Below, piece by piece: positions 24,957 through 31,096 of a stretch of 33,833 nucleotides of DNA. The notes below the pieces were generated by a model. It ran no database searches and was not told the DNA's origin. It saw only the letters and a program-made list of their open reading frames with translations. Position 1 is the stretch's first letter, and each line of letters opens with the position of its first letter. Location of the stretch: positions 1-33,833 of the forward strand of contig JAOAPV010000001.1 in NCBI GenBank assembly GCA_025463055.1, written 5' to 3'. Both the position numbers and the translations under genes were made by a program. This DNA comes from Candidatus Acidiferrum typicum. GTDB taxonomy: Bacteria; Acidobacteriota; Terriglobia; Acidiferrales; UBA7541.

Positions 24957-25067
24957 TCACCAGCAGCCGATCAAGAGTAGAATCCCGATTGCGCCGAGGT
25001 GTTCGATACCGGCGACAGAACTAAAGAAAACGTGAATCCAACTAACAGTAGGAAAATGATGTTTCAT
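24957..25067 (-). CDS. Tiny hydrophobic peptide, possible membrane protein
   Basis: A 36-aa frame from ATG 25067 with an AGGAA-like site upstream. The sequence SWIHVFFSSVAGIEHLGAIG followed by ILLLIGCW would form one membrane helix. It lies between two supported minus genes on the same strand. It is too short to be certain of. Confidence 0.35.
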   Translation of the reverse strand: MKHHFPTVSWIHVFFSSVAGIEHLGAIGILLLIGCW

Positions 25068-25150
25068 AGAGTTTCCTGGAGAACTCCAGAATGCTTCAGA
25101 AAGCGGGAGAGGGAGGACACCGCCCTCTCCCACTTCCGTGCGTAGCTGAT

Positions 25151-26026
25151 TCATGCGCCGCGCTTGCGGGTCTTCGGTGTGTCGCCGCTGCCAGTCTCCT
25201 CAACATTCACGTTCTCGTCCTTGTCTACGCGAAGCTCTTCGCGTCGAACTTTCTCGGATACCTCCCGAGTGTCCTCGCGTGTTCGTTTGCCCACTTCGAC
25301 TTCTTCACGAACAGTCGATTTCTTTTCGACATTCACTCGCTCTTCGCTGAGCGGGACCCGAATTTCGGACTCCGCGCCAATTTCACCCGCTGGTGCGCCC
25401 TCTCCAGCGGGGTGCCGTTCTATGACGAGTTCTTCGCGGGAGGTGGGGACCTGAACATTCTGTGTTTCAGTCACTACTTCCTTATGCACGCGCACCTCGC
25501 CCAATGGAACACGCTCCTTGTGTACGCGGAGGACTTCTCCAAGCAGTTGTATTCTTCGCCGCTCTCCACTGGTTGACTGCGCCGATGTAGCTGGGTAGTT
25601 GAATGTCGTCGCATCGCGGCCAACATCGCCGCCGTTCTGTTCAATGACCTGCTCGGCCTCGCGCTCACGTCCGGGGGTGCTGACCGTTACGAGTGCGCCT
25701 TCGTCCCCCTGCGCCAGTTGGTGTTCAAAATACCGCGCCCGATCTTTGGTAACGCCTGCGTATTCCAAAGAACCGCGAAAGTCGTCAGGGTTATAGTCGT
25801 AGTCGCTCCTTCCTCCAAAGAAATGTACGACCTTGTCCCAAAGTGACTCCGCCTTTTCTCCGGTCGTACTTTCTCCAGTCGTGCTTGCGCCCGTGGCGTC
25901 GGAATGGGTAGCCATACCGAGCTGCTCCGAACGGAATCCTGCACTCGTGAGTTCCTCTATCGTTTTTTCTGCCTGTGATCGCGTCTCGAAGTAACCGATA
26001 ACGGTGTTTGTGCCCGAAGTTGCCAT
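25151..26026 (-). CDS. YsnF/AvaK-family stress protein (DUF2382)
   Basis: A 291-aa cytoplasmic protein. Residues 1-130 form a general-stress-protein 17M/YflT-like domain (VIGYFETRSQAEKTIEELTSAGF, later DRARYFEHQLAQGDEGALVTV). The C-terminal half is a DUF2382 domain with alternating charged strands: RIQLLGEVLRVHKERVPLGE, VRVHKEVVTETQNVQVP, REELVIERHPA, EIRVPLSEERVNVEK. It ends in a charged, repeat-like helix. ATG 26026 was chosen because the domain begins there and an AGAGAGG lies upstream; the longer frame to 26287 is not protein-like. Members are linked to general stress, but no biochemical activity is established. Confidence 0.9.
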   Translation of the reverse strand: MATSGTNTVIGYFETRSQAEKTIEELTSAGFRSEQLGMATHSDATGASTTGESTTGEKAESLWDKVVHFFGGRSDYDYNPDDFRGSLEYAGVTKDRARYFEHQLAQGDEGALVTVSTPGREREAEQVIEQNGGDVGRDATTFNYPATSAQSTSGERRRIQLLGEVLRVHKERVPLGEVRVHKEVVTETQNVQVPTSREELVIERHPAGEGAPAGEIGAESEIRVPLSEERVNVEKKSTVREEVEVGKRTREDTREVSEKVRREELRVDKDENVNVEETGSGDTPKTRKRGA

Positions 26027-26426
26027 AATAAATTTGCCTCTCTTTTGTTTTGTTGAGGGCCTCGCGCCATCGCAGAGGCAGTTGCTAGGGCGACCGACAA
26101 CGTCAAAAGCTGACGAAGCCCTCTCTCCAACGCTCAAAACTATGCACCTTCTAAGTACCTTCCCATCCAGCTGAATGTGTACCGCGGTGAGGAAAATCAT
26201 GTGAGATACGTTGGTTGAGTGCGACACATAGCGAGATGAGATTGGGAGGTACGAGTCGAGCAGACTGGGACCGATTCGAATTGCCAAGGGCTACTTTTGG
26301 TCAAGCCGTATCCCGAGATCGGGCTATCATCTCGGAACTGTGGATCACGAATCGGTTTCGAATGCTGATTACGATTCGTCGGAATCCGGACCTGTAAAGT
26401 CAGGTCCGGAGTCCAGACATCTCACA
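26027..26426. other. Intergenic with one strong hairpin
   Basis: About 400 nt between two minus-strand genes. Apart from the inverted repeat at 26385-26410 no gene or RNA was recognised. It should carry the promoter of the YsnF-like gene. Confidence 0.5.
26385..26410. terminator. Perfect 10-bp inverted repeat, possible terminator
   Basis: Arms tccggacctg (26385-26394) and caggtccgga (26401-26410) flank a 6-nt loop. It lies 16 nt beyond the stop of the minus-strand coiled-coil gene, where a terminator would be expected. There is no T-run on either strand, so it may instead be a processing or protein-binding site. Confidence 0.45.
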
Positions 26427-26936
26427 TCATTTCACCGCATCGCTCTCCGCCTGGGCCCGTTGGGCTGCGGCACGGGCCTTTTCTTCGTCTTCCTTGGCTT
26501 TCTTGAGGTCTGCTTGCTTGCGCTTGGTATTATCCTGAGCCTTGGCCCATTTTTCCTTAGCCTCCGCCGCTTTTTTCTCGGTAATAGCATCCTGCTTGAT
26601 CTCTTCGCTCGATTGGTTCGCGCTAGCTTTAGCTGACGACGGCACCGGTTTCTTCAGCTTTTCGCGTGCATCCTGCGCCTCGCGTGCCGCAATGCGCGCC
26701 TGCTCTTCCTGCTGTCTGGCCTTGGCGAGATCCGCTTGTTTGTTCTTTGTATTTTCTTGTGCATTGGTCCACTTTTCCTTTGCCTCCGCCGCCTTCTTTT
26801 CCGCCGCAGCCTTCTTCTTCATCTGATCGGTCGATTCCTGCGCCGCGCTGCCAGTGTTCTGAGCTGGAGTTGGAACATTTATCGCTAGGCTGAGCCCAAG
26901 TAGCGTGATTGGGGTGAGCATCCATCTTTTTTCCAT
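26427..26936 (-). CDS. Exported coiled-coil protein with internal duplication
   Basis: A 169-aa protein with a signal peptide (LTPITLLGLSLAINVPTPAQ) and then an almost continuous, alanine/lysine/glutamate-rich coiled coil. A unit of about 50 residues is present twice. The first copy has EKKAAEAKEKWTNAQENTKN and the second EKKAAEAKEKWAKAQDNTKR, each followed by KQADL-x-KA-x-x-x-EE-x-AR. GAGGTG precedes ATG 26936. The coding strand is confirmed by the conserved protein repeat. It may be a periplasmic structural or spacer protein; no enzyme motif is present. Confidence 0.82.
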   Translation of the reverse strand: MEKRWMLTPITLLGLSLAINVPTPAQNTGSAAQESTDQMKKKAAAEKKAAEAKEKWTNAQENTKNKQADLAKARQQEEQARIAAREAQDAREKLKKPVPSSAKASANQSSEEIKQDAITEKKAAEAKEKWAKAQDNTKRKQADLKKAKEDEEKARAAAQRAQAESDAVK

Positions 26937-27262
26937 TTAGCACCTCATTCGGCATGATCGTTTTTCAGCCACGGACGCTAGGGAAGGAATCATGCTAAAT
27001 CCTCCCCACAGCAGTTGGTTGGAAACTGGATGAGTCGCTTCCGTTGGCGTTTTCAGACGAGGGTCAGGGGCGGCCTTGGTGTTTAGAAGGACCATCGTCA
27101 TGGAGTATTTAGAAGGAACTAGGAGGATAGCCACCTGATTAAGGTTCGCATGGATTTATGAAGCTGTGAATACCGTCCTAACTGGAGTGGGTCTCAGTTT
27201 GGTTCCTTACGCAGCTTTCAACCACTTAGGAATGTAACAAGTCGCACCCCGCGGCGATGTAC
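26937..27262. other. Intergenic, nothing recognised
   Basis: About 325 nt between two minus-strand genes, with no supported open frame. A short direct repeat (tagaagga at about 27085 and again about 25 nt on) is visible. The promoter of the coiled-coil gene should be here. Confidence 0.4.
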
Positions 27263-27463
27263 CTATCTTGGAGCATCGTCGTCAACGCGACGGAGCAGCA
27301 GCTTTTCGCCGACAATGAATCCGAGGATGGCGACTACAGTCCACCCAGCACCGAATTTCCAGCTAAGAGAGAAGGCAACGGCGATGAGCAACAAATTCCC
27401 GACGACCCAAAAAGCCAAGAGGCGCGACCGTTTCCGCGTATACCACTCAGAGCACTGGTCCAT
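27263..27463 (-). CDS. Small two-helix membrane protein
   Basis: A 66-aa protein with a basic N-terminus (YTRKRSR) and two membrane helices (LLAFWVVGNLLLIAVAFSLSW and AGWTVVAILGFIVGEKLLL) ending in an acidic/basic tail (RRVDDDAPR). AGGA lies 8 nt before ATG 27463. Positive-inside charge distribution puts both ends in the cytoplasm. No family was recognised. Confidence 0.65.
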   Translation of the reverse strand: MDQCSEWYTRKRSRLLAFWVVGNLLLIAVAFSLSWKFGAGWTVVAILGFIVGEKLLLRRVDDDAPR

Positions 27464-27494
27464 CCGGTAGTTCCTATCAATTCAAAACTGCTCC

Positions 27495-27701
27495 GTGAAT
27501 CCCCGCGAATTGTGTACATGCACCGTCACGAGCCGCTCCGTTGCTTTCGCAAATCCTTGCAAACCCGCTGTATCCGACGCCTTAAAAAACGAGCAAATCT
27601 TAAAATGTCCTCGTTGCGACCGAACCTGTGTAAGCCACCAAACACAATTGCAACGATGGAAGGAAATACGTGTCGAGCTTCACTTGGGACGGTTCCTATG
27701 A
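27495..27701 (+). pseudogene. Degraded zinc-ribbon protein copy
   Basis: The frame contains KPAVSDALKNEQILKCPRCD, nearly the same as KPAVSDDLKNELTVKCPRCE in the intact gene at 29540-29782. After that the match is lost: the expected YRLGYSDNEWNKV is replaced by VSHQTQLQRWKEI. There is no good start codon near the homologous N-terminus (only a distant GTG 27495), and it overlaps a minus-strand frame. It is best read as a decayed paralogue. Confidence 0.6.
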
Positions 27702-27891
27702 TTTGGTTTATCGTTCTCGGGTCAAAGAAGAACTTCAGTCCGGTCATTTCATTGAAAATGATGTATTCGCGGGGCCACAGCTTTGAAAAGGTGATAGCTC
27801 GGTCTTTTGCAGCTTCAAATGTTTCCGCTGCCTCCACGAAGTGGAAGCTACTGTCATCTCGGCGGGTAAAAAGTGAAAAAGGTTTCTGCAT
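27526..27891 (-). CDS. Hypothetical protein, possibly a distant paralogue of the 20883 gene
   Basis: A 121-aa frame from ATG 27891. The N-terminal 55 residues (SLFTRRDDSSFHFVEAAETF, a basic helix, then REYIIFNEMTGLKFF) resemble in layout the 65-aa protein at 20883. The C-terminal half is arginine-rich and lies antisense to the zinc-ribbon remnant, so it may not be genuine protein. The ribosome site is weak. The N-terminal part is the more credible portion. Confidence 0.45.
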   Translation of the reverse strand: MQKPFSLFTRRDDSSFHFVEAAETFEAAKDRAITFSKLWPREYIIFNEMTGLKFFFDPRTINQIIGTVPSEARHVFPSIVAIVFGGLHRFGRNEDILRFARFLRRRIQRVCKDLRKQRSGS

Positions 27892-28110
27892 TGAATACAA
27901 TCCCCATCTACATCTACGTAACAAAACCGCCAAACACTATCTTTGGCCTTCAATCGAATGTAAATACCGGGAAATCCGCAGTCACGTGCGGTGTAAACGC
28001 GTAACCAAAACTAGAGCGGGTTAAAGCAGGCTTCTCTGAAAGCTCACGATTTTAACGGCGGCGACCGCCCACCGGAAGCCTTGCATCCAATGGACTAGGG
28101 GAGACTTCCT

Positions 28111-28296
28111 ATGTCACCAAATGCGGGGTACTGGGAAAAAGAACTCAAGGAAGCAACCGACAGTCTCAAAAAACTGGAACAAGAGCAGGATCAGATGAAT
28201 CCTCTTGTGTACGAGGATTTGCGACAAAAGCTGGAAGTGGAAATTAAAGTATTGGCGGCACAACTAGAATTGGCGCACCAAAAAGAAGCCAACTAG
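28111..28296 (+). CDS. Small coiled-coil protein
   Basis: A 61-aa, highly charged helical protein (YWEKELKEATDSLKKLEQEQ, then LRQKLEVEIKVLAAQLELAH) beginning at ATG 28111 with GGGGAGA upstream. Leucine spacing supports a coiled coil, likely self-associating. No enzyme motif is present. It precedes the response-regulator gene on the same strand with about 200 nt between. Confidence 0.72.
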   Translation: MSPNAGYWEKELKEATDSLKKLEQEQDQMNPLVYEDLRQKLEVEIKVLAAQLELAHQKEAN

Positions 28297-28503
28297 CCCC
28301 ATTCCCAGGGTCTGGTGCTACGGTTCTTCGGTGCCCAAAGATAAACCCCTACGCCCAAAATGCGGGAAAAGGTGTATTCCTTGTGTGAATCGAGAATATT
28401 AAAAACGTAAACAGAGGCAGTTAGGTCTGGAAAGTCAGATAGAGCGCCTCCCTTTCGACGGGAGAGTAATCGGCCCACGCTAGTGACCGATTCAGGAGCT
28501 TCT

Positions 28504-28878
28504 ATGACAAGGATTCTAATTGCGGACGACCGCGAATCGATGCGGATAGCTATCCGGGCTTTAATTAGGATGCGCCCGGATTGGGAGATTTGCGGTGAAG
28601 CAAATGATGGTCGTGAGGTCGTGGCGAAAGCCGCGGAACTGCAGCCCGATCTGGTCGTTTTAGATTTCAAGATGCCCGTCGCGAACGGAATCCAGGCGGG
28701 CAGTGAGATTTTTCGCTCTTCGCCTACGCTTCCGGTTGTGATGTATACCTTGTACAGAACTCCAGAAATCGAAGCAGCCGCCAAACGTGTAGGTATTCGG
28801 CAAGTAATTGCGAAGGAAGACGGCGGGAAGTACCTGCTCAGTGCGATTGAGACCGAACTACTCGCGAATAATTCCTGA
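28504..28878 (+). CDS. Single-domain response regulator (REC)
   Basis: A 124-aa CheY-like receiver with no output domain. The acidic pocket is D8-D9 in ILIADDRES, the phospho-acceptor is D54 in VVLDFKMP, the switch threonine is T82 in VVMYTLY, and the conserved lysine is K104 in VIAKEDGG. ATG 28504 follows AGGAG by 6 nt. GTG 28483 is in frame but less likely. No histidine kinase is nearby, so it probably takes phosphate from an unlinked kinase or phosphorelay. The KEDGG-KYL ending resembles NarL-type receivers without the helix-turn-helix part. Confidence 0.92.
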   Translation: MTRILIADDRESMRIAIRALIRMRPDWEICGEANDGREVVAKAAELQPDLVVLDFKMPVANGIQAGSEIFRSSPTLPVVMYTLYRTPEIEAAAKRVGIRQVIAKEDGGKYLLSAIETELLANNS

Positions 28879-28894
28879 GTGCCTCAATAGGCTT

Positions 28895-29170
28895 GCTTAG
28901 AAGCATGTCATTAGAAAACGGGCATCTTTCCGGCACTGTGAGCGCCTCAGCGATCTGCGGGAATCGTTTGTTGAAGTTTTTGTGGTTCCGTGAGTACAAA
29001 ATAGTTTCGCGGTCTCTAACGCCGATAGCGCGATAGCCGTCTAGCTTCGCTTCATACGTCCATTGCGGCCCCTCGGGGAGATTTGAGACCAGGGCACACT
29101 CCATAGGCTCGATGAATTCCGGCTTCCGGTGCGGCAAGAATCGAAGCTCACGTTTGCGGCGCCGAGGCAT
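28895..29170 (-). pseudogene. ATP-dependent DNA ligase N-terminal fragment
   Basis: From ATG 29170 the frame gives FIEPMECALVSNLPEGPQW, then TYEAKLDGYRAIGV with the nucleotidyl-lysine motif KLDG (K42), then SRNHKNFNKRFPQIAEAL. These are the first steps of the adenylation domain of LigD-like ATP-dependent ligases. Homology stops at about residue 83-92. The expected DGE motif III and the remaining two thirds of the enzyme are absent. The frame then runs into the 3' end of the converging response-regulator gene and stops at 28838. It cannot be a complete ligase, so it is called a truncated remnant. Confidence 0.7.
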
Positions 29171-29259
29171 GTATTGTGAATATCAGAATAAGACGCGAGC
29201 GTGAAGCTCACGATGGAATTACTGGGGAAGATTATTGGGCCGTTTGACGTAATGGGATC

Positions 29260-29469
29260 TCAGGACACGTATCCGACAACCAAGTCGTAATCGTCGGGAT
29301 TCTTGCTCGCCGGATCTCGACCCGGCAGAAGGCGCAACTCGACGTAGACGTCTCCCGGTTCGACGGTCGCGCCTGCGAGGAGTTCCTCTTTCATTGCCCT
29401 TTTCTTGACGTCCAGTGCTTTCTCCATGCGTCGAAGTTCATCCATTTTCTCTTTAAGATCGTCGTCCAT
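29260..29469 (-). CDS. Small charged protein, unknown function
   Basis: A 69-aa protein from ATG 29469 with GGGGAG about 8 nt upstream. It has an N-terminal charged helix (LKEKMDELRRMEKALDVKKR) and then a beta-rich part (VEPGDVYVELRLLPGRDP, YDLVVGYVS). It is divergent from the zinc-ribbon gene at 29540, with only 70 nt between the starts, so the two may share a control region. No family was recognised. Confidence 0.68.
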   Translation of the reverse strand: MDDDLKEKMDELRRMEKALDVKKRAMKEELLAGATVEPGDVYVELRLLPGRDPASKNPDDYDLVVGYVS

Positions 29470-29539
29470 TGTTACGACTCCCCTTCGGTGTGATGATACA
29501 CTGTCCTCCCGCTTCCTCTCGATCATCCACAGTAGTGAA

Positions 29540-29782
29540 ATGGCCGCGACCCTCACAAAAATCATCAACGACAAACCCGCGGTATCTGACGATCTCAAAA
29601 ACGAGCTGACCGTGAAGTGCCCGCGCTGCGAGCAAACCTATCGGCTCGGGTATTCAGACAATGAATGGAACAAAGTCAAGGACTGGCTGAGACTCGCGGA
29701 GACAGCAATCCGCACAGACCATGCCGGCCGCCATGAGGCGGGAACTATTGGGATCGATTGGCGGGGCATACGGAGACGTTGA
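29540..29782 (+). CDS. Small zinc-ribbon protein
   Basis: An 80-aa protein from ATG 29540. LTKIINDKPAVSDDLKNEL leads into VKCPRCEQTYRLGYSDNEW, which has a single CPRC pair, and then a helical C-terminus with two histidines (DHAGRHEAG) that could complete a metal site. A decayed copy lies at 27495-27701. The frame is open upstream to 29405, but that part is antisense to the neighbouring minus gene. No strong ribosome site was seen. Function unknown. Confidence 0.65.
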   Translation: MAATLTKIINDKPAVSDDLKNELTVKCPRCEQTYRLGYSDNEWNKVKDWLRLAETAIRTDHAGRHEAGTIGIDWRGIRRR

Positions 29783-29786
29783 CGAC

Positions 29787-30287
29787 CTATGCGCCCAACT
29801 TATGGCGGGGAAGGTAATCGATTGCCTTCACTTCAAAATTAGCAGCGCGAAGGCGAAACGCGAAGCTCAACATGTGAGCAATTCCGCAGATCATTAGGCC
29901 ACTATCAAAAACGCTGCCTTGTATCGTTTGCGACCAAAAACTTTCGCGCGATTCATGTGCTTCAGTTGATTGCCAATTCGCGAATCCAGCGTCAGGTGGA
30001 TTGCCAATCATGTAGGGTTGATTGCTCGGAGTGGAAATGTTCAAGTCTTTTCGTCTCAATATAGGCGGATCGATATCGAGATAGCGACCAGAACCCAGAA
30101 TCTCATTCGCGAAACGGTCGGCAGTGGTAGGACCGAAGCCGCTTGCCTCCTCAAAAACAAAATTGACTGCCTCGCTTTCAAATAGATCGCCAAGGAGGAT
30201 GCCATAAAGTGGATCGCTTACGTTCCCTAAGCGTTTTTCTGAACCTTGCAGTTCATGGTACGTCCCAAGAATGGTGATTCTCCTCAC
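29787..30287 (-). CDS. Hypothetical protein with GTYHELQ and CGIAHM motifs
   Basis: A 166-aa protein from GTG 30287; the frame is also open to a TTG at 30386. It begins with a buried strand, RRITILGTYHELQG, and contains VNFVFEEASGFGPTTADRF and LDIDPP. It ends with GLMICGIAHMLSFAFRLRAANFEVKA. The opening GT-x-H, an internal acidic EE and a closing CG-x-AH suggest an alpha/beta enzyme-like fold in which histidines and acidic residues meet. The layout recalls TraB/ChaN-type proteins, but this is only a resemblance. No ribosome site settles the start. It ends very close to the converging zinc-ribbon gene. Confidence 0.62.
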   Translation of the reverse strand: MRRITILGTYHELQGSEKRLGNVSDPLYGILLGDLFESEAVNFVFEEASGFGPTTADRFANEILGSGRYLDIDPPILRRKDLNISTPSNQPYMIGNPPDAGFANWQSTEAHESRESFWSQTIQGSVFDSGLMICGIAHMLSFAFRLRAANFEVKAIDYLPRHKLGA

Positions 30288-30583
30288 AGGGCGCGATTCT
30301 AGCGCATGTAAGTAATTCGGAAATAATAAGCTTTGTAACGACTTGCCTTGCTCGATATGTAATTGTGTTATAGCCTCGCCGCGCAAGTGGTTCGCAGCGC
30401 AAGGTGGAGTCCGGTTTAAGTATACGAATGTTGTTCCGGATTACTGATTTGAGCGAATAGCAGGATTGACCGAGTACAACAAAACTACCTAATTGCACGA
30501 AGCATTTGCGTTTGCGAGTGACTCCTGCAATGGCGACGGGACCGACGGAGAGGATGCGGGACTCGAGGGAGTTGGTGAACTGA

Positions 30584-31090
30584 ATGAACACCGATGCGAA
30601 GTACGGGTGTGTTTTAGAATGCAAGAAGCAGAGTCCAACATCGTACTTCGTTCTGGCTCGAGCTGAGTCGCAAGAAGAATGTGCTGGTCAACTAGGGTGG
30701 TCCACGGATAGGTGGCCTTTAACCGTTCTATGCGACGAGTGTTTTGGGCTGTTTGAATATTCGGAACAAGACATCCAGAAGGTGTCTGTTGATAGCATGG
30801 ACCAAGAGACACTCCAGCCCAAACGCATTTGGAATATAGAAGTTCAATGCGCCCAAGAAAATGGCGGGTTTCCAATAAGAATGCATTTCCAAGCGGGTAT
30901 CGGTTCAGTGAGAGCTGTCACGGCAGAGGTCGCGAGTTCGAGTCTCGTCGTCCCCGCCATTCATTCCAAAAGAGTTGAACGAAGTTCACTGCAACCAACC
31001 AGGGTGCAAAAGGGCACGTTTTTGCACCCTTTTTGCACCCCTTTTCGTCAATTAGAGCCGTTTTCGCGAGCTCGGTTTTCACCGGTTTGA
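30584..31090 (+). CDS. Hypothetical protein whose 3' end runs through a tRNA fragment
   Basis: From ATG 30584 the first ~105 residues look like a real small protein: YGCVLECKKQSPTSYFVLAR, CAGQLGWSTDRWPLTVLCDE with several cysteines, FEYSEQDIQKV and KRIWNIEVQCAQENGGFPIR. The last ~60 residues are translated from the tRNA-Asp 3' fragment (30913-30959) and the hairpin after it, so that tail is probably not the original C-terminus. The gene appears cut or rejoined at the attachment site. The ribosome site is weak (GGTGAAC). Function unknown. Confidence 0.55.
   Translation: MNTDAKYGCVLECKKQSPTSYFVLARAESQEECAGQLGWSTDRWPLTVLCDECFGLFEYSEQDIQKVSVDSMDQETLQPKRIWNIEVQCAQENGGFPIRMHFQAGIGSVRAVTAEVASSSLVVPAIHSKRVERSSLQPTRVQKGTFLHPFCTPFRQLEPFSRARFSPV
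30913..30959 (+). other. tRNA-Asp(GTC) 3' fragment, putative integrase attachment site
   Basis: The sequence contains an anticodon loop, ctGTCAc (anticodon GTC at 30917-30919), a variable region, a T arm (gcgag / ttcgagt / ctcgt) and a 3' acceptor half, cgtcccc, then g and an encoded CCA ending at 30959. The 5' half is missing: no ggggacg acceptor strand, D arm or matching anticodon-stem strand lies upstream. Such 3' halves are the usual product of tyrosine-recombinase integration, and an integrase gene lies 140 nt away. Confidence 0.8.
31002..31041 (+). terminator. Intrinsic terminator with a doubled 3' arm
   Basis: gggtgcaaa (31002-31010) pairs with tttgcaccc (31021-31029), giving a 9-bp stem followed by TTTTT on the plus strand. 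A second copy of the 3' arm, tttgcacccc (31032-31041), follows at once with TTTT. It lies 42 nt after the tRNA fragment and beyond the 3' end of the minus-strand integrase gene. It may have terminated the original tRNA transcript. Confidence 0.65.
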
Positions 31091-31096
31091 CCACTC

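Noticed and set aside
25091-25576. Plus-strand 161-codon frame
   Set aside because: Shadow of the YsnF-like gene, whose minus-strand domain structure is clear.
27257-28024. Plus-strand 255-codon frame
   Set aside because: It runs antisense to a membrane-protein gene and to another minus frame, has no recognisable domain, and its composition is not protein-like.
30913-30959. Complete tRNA gene
   Set aside because: Only the anticodon loop to CCA is present; there is no 5' acceptor strand or D arm upstream.
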